The position numbers were made by a program, and so were the translations under genes. The notes under the pieces were generated by a model. It did not search any database. It was given only the letters and a program-made list of their open reading frames with translations, and was not told the origin of the DNA. From assembly GCA_017456555.1 (NCBI GenBank), contig JAFTJF010000003.1, positions 1-64,000 of the forward strand: a DNA stretch of 64,000 nucleotides, in the 5' to 3' direction. Position 1 is the first letter of the stretch, and every line of letters starts with the position of its first letter. Source of the stretch: Clostridia bacterium. Lineage in GTDB: Bacteria; Bacillota; Clostridia; TANB77; CAG-508. Positions 15,566-25,200 of this stretch are shown here, one piece after another.

Positions 15566-16777
15566 TTATTTTTTAGTACTAGGTTTTCTGCCTCTTTTAG
15601 GCTTTTCAACTGCTTCTTCTTTCACTGCTGGTTTTCTGCCTCTTTTTGGTTTTGGGGCTGTTTCTTCTTTTACACTAGTTTTTCTTTCTTTTTTTGGCTT
15701 TTCTTCTTTCACATTTTCTTTTTTTGAATTAACTTTTGTATATTTTTTAGTTTTCGGTGATACTTTTTCTTCTACCTTTTTTTCTTCTTTTTTAGAAGTG
15801 GTTTTCCTAGCTTTATATCTTTTTGTCGTTTCTTTTTTTTCTTTTACATCTTCTTTTTTCTTTGTTTCTTTTTCAGTTTTTTCTGATTTTTTTCTTGTAT
15901 ATTTTTTAGCATCTTTTGATTCTTTTTTTACTTCTTCTTTTTTTGTAGTTTCTTTCTTTTTTGGTTGTCTTTTAACTTTTATCATCTCTTGATTTTTATC
16001 TCTTGTATATTTTTTAATATTAGCTTCAGCAATTGTTTGTTCTAATGCTAATAAATCTAAATCATTATCTTCATAATCATATCCTTTTACATCAGAGATT
16101 TTATTTATAATTTTTTCTTCAACATTCATATTTACATCAAGATTCTTTAATGGTCCAGCATCAAACACCATTGTTGAATCAAATTCTTCGTCATCGTCTT
16201 CGTCTAAAGATATTACTTGTGTTTCACCAAAATCTTCACTTTCATATACATCCTCTTCTTCTGTATATCCATCTTCTTCAACTTCTTCATATATCGTTTC
16301 TTCAATATCTTCGATGACTTCAACTTCATTTATTTCTGGTTTTAAAGAACTATATGCATCAAGTGCATCATCATTAACAATATCAATTTTTTGTGTTTCG
16401 TCGTTTTTTACATCTTTAAAAAATTCTTCTGTTTCTGGTGCAAAATTAACTTCTGGTAACTCTTCTACTGTTTCTTCAACAACTTCTTTTTTATTATCTT
16501 CATATGAAGAATATATTTTTGAGTACATATCATTAATATCGTTATCTCTTTGTTTTATTATTTTTTCTTTTCTTTTTTCTTGAGCTTCATTTTTATCCAT
16601 TTTATATCCAATGAATAATACTAAAGCAACCAACCCTATTGCAAGTAGAAATAGAAAGAATTTTCCAACTCCTGAATTTGATTCTGGCACATATGTTCCA
16701 GTTGTTGTTGCATAAACACTTGTTGTATTCAATAATATTATACTTAAACTTATTAAAGCTTTTTTTAATATTTTCAT
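15566..16777 (-). CDS. Membrane protein with acidic middle and Lys-rich RGRKP tail
   Basis: A 403-aa protein of no recognised family. It has an N-terminal signal-like segment (~7-24, ending VYA), a second membrane span (~37-61), an acidic region (~85-235) and then a long Lys/Glu-rich tail (~255-403). The tail ends in two copies of KPKRGRKP, which resembles the AT-hook core RGRKP. With one cleaved signal and one span, the tail would be cytoplasmic and could touch nucleic acid or acidic proteins. That is inference; Lys-rich repeats often evolve neutrally. AAAGGAG lies before the ATG, 13 bases after the kinase stop codon. Confidence 0.65.
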   Translation of the reverse strand: MKILKKALISLSIILLNTTSVYATTTGTYVPESNSGVGKFFLFLLAIGLVALVLFIGYKMDKNEAQEKRKEKIIKQRDNDINDMYSKIYSSYEDNKKEVVEETVEELPEVNFAPETEEFFKDVKNDETQKIDIVNDDALDAYSSLKPEINEVEVIEDIEETIYEEVEEDGYTEEEDVYESEDFGETQVISLDEDDDEEFDSTMVFDAGPLKNLDVNMNVEEKIINKISDVKGYDYEDNDLDLLALEQTIAEANIKKYTRDKNQEMIKVKRQPKKKETTKKEEVKKESKDAKKYTRKKSEKTEKETKKKEDVKEKKETTKRYKARKTTSKKEEKKVEEKVSPKTKKYTKVNSKKENVKEEKPKKERKTSVKEETAPKPKRGRKPAVKEEAVEKPKRGRKPSTKK

Positions 16778-16790
16778 AAAATTTTCTCCT

Positions 16791-18257
16791 TTATTCTTCT
16801 GTGTTTTTTTCTTTCACACTTTTTTGTTGTTTTGTAGGTATTCTTATTACAACTTCTGTTCCTTTTCCAACTTCACTTTTTATATCTATCATACCATCAT
16901 TTTGATCTAAAATTTCTTTCGCAATTGAAAGCCCCAGTCCTGTACCACCCATTTCTCTTGTACGAGCTTTATCAACTCTATAAAATCTTTCAAATATCTT
17001 ATCTAAATCTTCTTTTGGAATACCAATTCCTGTATCTATAATTTTTATATATGCATCATTATAAACAAAACCTACATATACTTTTATACTACCTTTTTCT
17101 GGTGTATATTTAATAGCATTTGTAAGAATATTTAATACTACTCTTTCAATGCCATTTCTATCTGCAAAAACAAGTGGAACATCTGATGTAACAAAGCATT
17201 CTCCAGATTGTTCTTTCTTTTTCATTTCTAAGTCTAATCCTTCAAAAGTATATTTTACAAGTTCACCTAAATCAAATTCTGTTTTTTCAGCTTTTACTTT
17301 TGAAGTATCATATCTTGAAAGAGTTAATAAATCACTTACTAATCTTGCCATTCTTTGTGCTTCTGTTGAAATTCTTTCTAAGAATTTCTTTCCAATTTCT
17401 CCATCAACATCATTTTCTAAAAGAGTATCTGCATATCCCATTATTGAAGTTATTGGAGTTTTTAACTCATGTGATACATCAGCAACAAATCTTTTTCTCA
17501 TACTATCAAGTTTTACATGTTCTGTAATATCTTGTATAACAACAATTAAACCTGCTGGTCTTTCATTTTCGTTTTTGTATGGAGCAAAAAATAAATTAAT
17601 TGTTCTATCTTCAACATTTATTTTTTGTTCTGATGAAGTCCAATTTTCTAAATATATTATTTTTTCTAAGTTAATATCTACATCATATTTTTCAAAAATT
17701 TCTTCAAAATTTTCTTCTTTATCAAGACATAAAAAAGTTTTTGCTGCAGGATTTATATGAATAATTTTTCCATTTATATCAAAAGCAATTATTCCATCAG
17801 TCATATGAAGTAAAATTGTTTCCATTTGTTTCTTTTGCCTTGTTGCTTCATTAAGATTTTCTTTTAGCTCATTATTCATATTGTCAAAAGCTGAAACCAA
17901 ATCATTTATTTCATTTTTCTTTTTGCCTTCATTTAAATATTTTATTCTTTCACTTTTTGTAGCTTGTTCTGCACTTTTTACCAAACTAGCAATTGGCGCA
18001 ATTATTACTTTTGAAATAAAAATTCCACCCAAAATCATCAAAACCACAAATCCAGTTAGATACATGGCTAAAAGGACTTTTGATTGATATATTTGATTTG
18101 AAATAACATTGTTAATTTCTGTTATATTTTGAGTAGAATTTACTGCATTGCCAATTTGTTGTAAATTATATATATATGTTACGCCTAATGCACTAAGCAC
18201 AATAATTCCAATAATAGCAAATGCTAAAACTATTTTTATTTGTATTTTTTTAAACAT
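16791..18257 (-). CDS. Sensor histidine kinase (HAMP-PAS-HisKA-HATPase, WalK/PhoR type)
   Basis: A 488-aa membrane kinase with two spans (~10-30 and ~64-84) and a very short outside loop of ~30 residues. A HAMP (~85-135), a PAS (~145-245), a HisKA with VSHELKTPI (His263) and an HATPase domain follow, with N box (NAIKYTP), DTGIGIP and GTGLGLSIAKEI. The tiny outer loop argues against an extracellular ligand domain, so the PAS is the likely sensor. Its partner regulator lies directly upstream, but a terminator separates them. Confidence 0.92.
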   Translation of the reverse strand: MFKKIQIKIVLAFAIIGIIVLSALGVTYIYNLQQIGNAVNSTQNITEINNVISNQIYQSKVLLAMYLTGFVVLMILGGIFISKVIIAPIASLVKSAEQATKSERIKYLNEGKKKNEINDLVSAFDNMNNELKENLNEATRQKKQMETILLHMTDGIIAFDINGKIIHINPAAKTFLCLDKEENFEEIFEKYDVDINLEKIIYLENWTSSEQKINVEDRTINLFFAPYKNENERPAGLIVVIQDITEHVKLDSMRKRFVADVSHELKTPITSIMGYADTLLENDVDGEIGKKFLERISTEAQRMARLVSDLLTLSRYDTSKVKAEKTEFDLGELVKYTFEGLDLEMKKKEQSGECFVTSDVPLVFADRNGIERVVLNILTNAIKYTPEKGSIKVYVGFVYNDAYIKIIDTGIGIPKEDLDKIFERFYRVDKARTREMGGTGLGLSIAKEILDQNDGMIDIKSEVGKGTEVVIRIPTKQQKSVKEKNTEE

Positions 18258-18407
18258 CCTTATCTCCCAAGTTATGGTATAAATTTCTTTTTTTATTATA
18301 TACTTAAGACTCTATTTATTCAAGCAGTTTAAGCAAATTGTTACCTTAACTTTATATATTTATAACATTAATTTTACATATCTATTATATATTTTTATGC
18401 ATACAAA

Positions 18408-18432
18408 AAAGAGGCTAAATTTTAGCCTCTTT
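18408..18432 (-). terminator. Hairpin between response regulator and kinase genes
   Basis: AAAGAGGCTA/TAGCCTCTTT forms a stem of at least 10 bp and is followed on the minus strand by TTTTTTGTATG. It lies inside what would otherwise be a two-gene operon and could lower kinase expression relative to the regulator. Confidence 0.8.
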
Positions 18433-18444
18433 AAAATACATTTA

Positions 18445-19197
18445 TTAGTTTTTATCTGTAACGTAATATCCAACTCCTCTTTTTGTGATAAGGATTTTTG
18501 GATTTGCTTTATCTTTTTCTATTTTATCTCTAATTCTGTTCATTGTTACGTCTATTGTTCTAATTGCTCCAACATATTCTTCATATTCCCAAACTTCACG
18601 AAGTAGCATCTCTCTTGTTACAACTTGACCAGGTTGACTTGCTAAATATTTTAGAACATCAAATTCTTTCTTTGTTAAATTAATAACTTCACCTTTTACT
18701 TTTGCTTCAACTTTTTTAAGATCTAAAGATAAATCCCCAACTTTAATTACGTCGTTCTTATCTTCATTCTTTTTGTTGTTCATAGCATCAACGTTTGTGT
18801 TTAATTCAGCTTTTCTTAAATTAGCTTTAATTCTAGCCATTACTTCTCTTATTTGGAAAGGCTTTGTAATATAGTCATCAGCTCCCATTTCAAGTCCAAC
18901 TATTTTATCAGATTCTGTATCTTTTGCTGATATCATTAGTATAGGAATATTAGAAATATTTAGAGCATATCTAATTTTTTTGCATACTGATATTCCATCC
19001 ATTTTTGGAATCATTACATCTAACAAGATTAAGTCTGGTTTTTCATTAATAGCCATATCAACAGCTGTAACACCATCATATGCTTCTAATGTATTATACC
19101 CTTCTTTTTGTAAATTAAATACTAATAATTCCATTATACTTTGTTCGTCATCTACTACAAGTATGGTTTTCTTATCTTTTTCAACTATTTCTTCCAC
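18445..19197 (-). CDS. Response regulator, OmpR/PhoB family (WalR/PhoP-like)
   Basis: A 250-aa two-domain regulator. The receiver (~10-125) has the acidic pair VVDDE, the phosphorylated Asp60 in LILLDVMIP, and the switch Lys in DYITKPF. The C-terminal winged helix (~155-248) has TKKEFDVLKYLASQPGQVV and RTIDVTMNRIRDKI. The linker between them (~126-152) is longer than usual and Asn/Lys-rich. Start is GTG with AAGGCGG 7 nt upstream. The target genes are unknown; WalR-like regulators control cell-wall genes. Confidence 0.92.
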   Translation of the reverse strand: MEEIVEKDKKTILVVDDEQSIMELLVFNLQKEGYNTLEAYDGVTAVDMAINEKPDLILLDVMIPKMDGISVCKKIRYALNISNIPILMISAKDTESDKIVGLEMGADDYITKPFQIREVMARIKANLRKAELNTNVDAMNNKKNEDKNDVIKVGDLSLDLKKVEAKVKGEVINLTKKEFDVLKYLASQPGQVVTREMLLREVWEYEEYVGAIRTIDVTMNRIRDKIEKDKANPKILITKRGVGYYVTDKN

Positions 19198-19243
19198 AAA
19201 AATTACCGCCTTTCTAAAAGAACTTATTAATTTTTACTATTTC

Positions 19244-19272
19244 TTTATATCATATTTAACAATTTTGTACAA
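19244..19272 (-). promoter_or_regulatory. Promoter of the response regulator gene
   Basis: TTGTAC (complement of 19267-19272), 17 bases, and TATAAA (complement of 19244-19249) with an extended TGA lie about 45 bases before the GTG start. Confidence 0.6.
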
Positions 19273-19289
19273 GTTTTTTTTCAAATTTA

Positions 19290-22200
19290 TTACATAAAAA
19301 TTTCTATATTGTAAATTTTACCATCATCAACTAGCTGTACTCTTTTATTCTCTTGAGTTTCACCATTTAACAAAAATTTATTTATTCCTACATTTTTTCC
19401 AAAATTATTTTTAATTTTTATATTATAAAGCGTTGTTTTATATTTATATTGAATTTCATACTCTTTCCATTCTTTAGAAATACATGGTTTTATTTCCAAA
19501 AATCCATTTCTTATTTTTAATCCTAACATATATTCTATAATCGCTTTATAATACCAACTACTAGAACCTGTATACCAATTCCAGCCACCTTGTCCTATTA
19601 AATCTTTGTTTGTATACAAATCTGCCTCAATTATATAAGGCTCAAGTTTGAATTTTTTTGCCTCTTCTCTATTTCTTGAGTGTTCAATTGGATTAATCAT
19701 TTGAGCAATTTCTAACGCTTTATCTCCAAAGCCTAACATCGTTTCTGCTATTAAAAACCAGCAAGCACTATGAGTATATTGCCCACCATTTTCTCTAATT
19801 CCTGGTGGATATGCTTTTATATATCCAGGATTAATAACAGATTTTTCAAAAGGAGGATCAAATAGTTTTATAATTTTATTTTCTTTATCTATTAAATAAT
19901 TTTCTGCTTCTTGTATTGCTATAAATTTTTTATCATTATCCCCTGCTCCCGAAATAACTGACCAACTTTGAGCAATACTATCAATTCTGCATTCTTCTGA
20001 GTTCATACTACCAATCAAAGCACCTTCATCTGTAACAGCCCTTTTAAACCATCTTCCATCCCATCCATAAGAATTTAAATTTTTCTTTAATTTTTCTTTA
20101 ATTTCCGAGTATCTTTCTACTAAATCATGTCTTTGCTTTAAGTCACAAATTGGTATAAATCTATTTAATATATCATAAAGGAAAAATCCAAGCCATACAC
20201 TTTCTCCTTTTCCTTTATCACCTATTTTACTAAAGCCATCATTCCAATCTCCAACACCTATTTTAGGAAATGGTTCAATTCCTTTGTTTATAGTATTTTC
20301 TATAGCTCTAATGCAATGACTAAACACATCTTCTTTTAGATTGCTTTTATGGTATAAATCATATCGCTCATCTTCATTTTCTTTTAAAATTTCTCCATTT
20401 AAATATTCAACCTCTTCTTCTAAAATACTTGTATCATTTTCAAAGTCTATATATTCTATAACTCCATATACAAGCCATAATAAATCATCAGAAAACTTAG
20501 TTCTAATTCCTTTTTTTGTTTCATTATGCCACCAATGTAGAACATCACCTTCAACAAATTGGTGTCTTGCACAATTTAAAATTTGTTCTTTTAAAAATTT
20601 AGAATCAATATATTTTATCCCTAAACAATCTTGAAGTTGATCTCTAAAACCATAAGCACCTCCTGATTGATAATATCCGGTTCTACCCAAAATTCTACTT
20701 GCTAAAGTTTGATAAACTAGCCATCCATTTACTAAAATATTTAAACTTTCAGATGGTGTTCTTACTTTTATGGTATTTAACAAATCACTCCATTTATTTT
20801 TGGTTCTTTCTTTTTCTATTTCAACATTTTCTTGAACTCTAAATTTTTCATTTAGTTCAATAATCTTATTTTCATTTAATTCTTCACCCATTAAAATATT
20901 AAATTTTTTATCTTCTAATTTATCTAACTTTATCAAAAATTCAATACCAATACATGAATTATTTCCGATACCAGATTTATTATTTAAATTAATATATAAA
21001 CTGTCTGGATTTAAAATATCTCCATTTCCAAAAAAGTTATCTTTTTCACCAGTAAAAGAATTTATTTTTAAATTACTTGAAATAAACATTATTCTATTTT
21101 TAAAATTTTCATCTCTAAATACATTTTTTATTTTCAAAATATTATTTTCTTTTTCAATCAATAAATTACCATTTGTCAAGTATTCATCTTCACCTAAAAC
21201 TGGTTTAATATAAACAACTAATTTTAGATTTCTTTCTTCATTTACAAGATTTTTTATTCTAAAATCTATTACTTTTAAAGACTCTTCATTTGGCACAAAA
21301 ATTTCAACTTCTTGTCTTAAATTATTTGTTGTATTTAAAATTTGGGTATAACCAAATCCATGAGTTATATAATAATAATTTTCATTTGAAATTACTCCTG
21401 AATTTAAAGTCCAAACTCTTTTTGAGTCTTCATCTTTAATATAAAAGATTTCAGATGGTACATCTAGCACTTTATCATTATTCCATGCAGTTAATCGATT
21501 TAACCTACTGTTTTTACTCCAAATATAACCTCCCAAATTATCAGTTACAACGGTTCCAAAAAAATTGTTTGTCAAGATATTGCACCATACCGCTGGCAAA
21601 ACATTTTCTTTATTTTTATAAATAATATATTCTTTTCCATTTTTAGAAAATCCACCAAAAGAATTATCATACAATAATTTTTCTTTTTTTAATGGATATA
21701 TTTCCTCTTGATAATTAAAATTCCTTTCACGTTTTATTTTGTCTAGAATAAATTCATTTTCTTCACGTTCTTTTATATAGCTTTCAATTCCATATAAAGA
21801 AGCATCAATTATTACTCTAGCTTTAAATTCAATAACTTCTAAATCCTCTTTTAAAATTTCATCTTTATTTAAAACAAAAATTCCAGAATTAATATCTTTT
21901 AAATAATCTAACTGCTTATTCGATATTATTGAATCTATACTTTCTTTCACATATCTTTCATATACATCTGTTTCTTCATTTAGTATTATTAAATCTATAT
22001 AAATCTTTTTTGCCCTATAATATTCGAAAGCTTCAATAATATTTTCTATAACAAACTTATCTTCAATATTTCTTATTTTTACTAAAAGAATTGGATTATC
22101 TCCAGAAATTCCATATTTCCATAGACTATTGATTTCAAAGTTCTCTTTATATCCTTCTTTTAAATTATCTGTTAGTCTTAAAAGATATTTCAGAAGCCTT

Positions 22201-25200
22201 ACATAAATTTCAATTCTTCTTCCATCAATTTGTAAATATTTACTTTCTTCTTCACTTCTTATTCTAGCAATATTTAAAATTCTTATAATTTCCTCTTCAC
22301 TTTTGACGTTTTCTAAATTCTCAATAGCCTCTTCTCTACTATTTGCTGCGGACAATAAAATATTAATACTTGCTTTTTCTTTGGTTTTTATTTTTATTGT
22401 TCTTTTCATTGCAATTATAGGATCTGTAACTTGTTTTATTTGTTTAGAAAAATTTCTTTGAAATTTTACCATATTAGATAATCCCAAATTTTCTCTTCCT
22501 AAATATTTTTCTTTATCAATTTCATATTCGAAATCCACAATTTGTTCGTTTTCTGTGTATAAAGTTGTTGCAAAATATCTATTCTCAATTCCATTTCTGT
22601 CTTTTTTCTCAAAAACTATATTCTCTCCTACCTCATCTAATTTCATAAATAATTTATTAAAAGCTGGATGAGAATATTCTTGCATCTTTCTTGAAAGTGA
22701 AGGTTCAAAATCAACAATCACTTCAAAAACTTCATCTTGACTTCCCAAATTTTCTATTTCAATTCTTCTAATCTCTATTGGTCTGTTTGGGTCTAAACTT
22801 ACTGTTTCTTCAATTTTTAAATTATTTTCGTTTTTAATAAATTTAGCTTTATCTGGTGCAAATATAACCTTTGAATCATTTTTTATTTCAGTTATTTTCT
22901 TTGTTCTAACATTTTTTATATATGAATTTATTCTTTGTTTTAGTTCAGAAGTTTGTTTAAAATTGTTAATCATCAGACTATCATATTCACTTATACTATC
23001 ACCAAAATCATCTATTGTTATTTTATATTTTTCATTTGAAATAACATTAATATTTCTATATTTTTTATTTGGTTTTTCGATGCTTCTTTCAATATAAGAA
23101 CTAAAATTTAAATTTTTATTTTTAGTTACTTTTTCTTTCTTCTCTTTTGTTATTATTAATTTGTTTGGCATTCTTTCTTGTAGTAAAATATTTGCTGCTT
23201 GAATTTCATGATTTTTATTAAATCTTTTTCTTAAAATTTTATTATTTAAAACATTATTTATTGATAATAAAATCAAACCTTGATGATGTGCCATATAAGT
23301 CTTGACAACACTTTTTCCATTATCTGATGTTCTTGACAAAGTGTAATCTATTGATTCATAAAAACCATATTTTCCAAGTCCACCATCATCTTCTATTTCT
23401 TTTAAATTTTCAATTCCTTTTACAAGTTCATCTTCTAATGATAAAAAAGTACTATAAGGAGAAATAACAATATCTTCATCTAGCCCTCTTTTTAAACCTA
23501 ACCACGGAATTCCAAATGCTCTATACTGATAATTATTGTTTAAATCTCTTAAATTAAAAGCAGATTCAGAAATTCCCCAGGGTACTCCTAATTTTTTACA
23601 ATATTCCATTTGACTCATTATTGCAAACTTGCAAGCTTCGTCTAATAAACTCCCTTTAAATCTATCTAAATTGACATTAGGCATCAAATATTCAAAAGCA
23701 GTTCCAGTCCAAGATACTAATCCTTTATAACCATTTAAACTTGTCAAGGTTCTACTTAAATTATTCCAATGCTTTACAGGAACGTCTCTTTTAGCAATTG
23801 CCACAAGGCTTGCCTGTCTTGCTTCTGAAGCCAAAAAATCATAATATGAATCTGTTAATTTATTATCTTCTAAATTAAATCCAATTGATAATAATTTTGT
23901 TTTTTCACTATAAAGCTTTGAAAAATCTGTATTATTTATCAAATCATCAACAATATTCCTTAAATTTTCTAAATCAGCTTTGTTTTTATTTTCATATAGA
24001 AACTGTTTGACTACATACAAATATCCCACAAAATTACCACTATCAACTGTTGATATATATCTTGGAATTAAAGGCATAAGAGTTTTTGTATTATACCAAT
24101 TATATAAATGGCCATTCCATTTGCTTAGTCCCACAACTGTTGTAAGAACTTTATTTAAAAAATCAATTGATTTTTTAAAATTTATATAACCTAAATCATA
24201 AGCTGAAATAATTGCTAAAAGCTCTAATCCTATATTTGTTGAAGAAGTTCTATTTACAATTTTAGAATTCCTATCTTCTTGGTAATTATCTGTCATTAAA
24301 TAATTATTTTCTTCTGTTATATAGTCTTCAAAAAAGTTCCAAGTTCTTTTTCCAATTTCATCTAAATATCTTCTATTTGTTTCTGTTATCTCTTCTTTTC
24401 GTTCATTATCTAGACTAATATACCAAGCAACTATTGGTGCAATAATCCAGAAAATTCCAAATACCTTACCAATAATGCTTGCAAAAAATAAAAAAAGGGT
24501 TCCAAAATAAACATTAACTCTCATTTCCTTATAATAAGAATTTAAATCTGTTTTTGAATTTTGGTCTGCATCCTCTGCTGTAACCCATTCTAAAAGTTTT
24601 TTCTTATTTTTCATTCTATATAAACTTCTAATAATACTATCTACATTTTTTAAAGCTTCATATGGTAAAAATAATATTTGAAAACATATTCTTATAATAC
24701 TTATTTTAATATTACTTAGCTCTCCTGAGAATTTCTTGTATGCATATATGGCACCTGTTACATTGCTTTCTTTAAAAATAATATAATTAATAATATCAAT
24801 TAAATATGGAATTACGATTCCTATAATTCCAATAATAATACTAGTTTGATTTATTAATGAATTTTTAAAAACATCAAAAAAACCCAGTGTGGTCATAATA
24901 AATGAAATTATAGATAATACACTTCTACGCAAATTATCATAAATTTTAAATTTTGAAAGTTCATTTAATCTATCATTTTGAAGCCATTTTATTATTTGCC
25001 AGTCTCCTCTAGTCCACCTATGATTTCTTAAAATATATGGAACATATCGTGAAGGATAACCATCTAAAAGCATTACATCAGTTAACAATCCACATCTTAA
25101 AAAATTACCTTCTAGCAAATCATGACTTAATATTGTATTTTCTGGAAATTCATCTTTTAAAATTTCATTATAAATTTCAACATCATAAATTCCTTTACCA

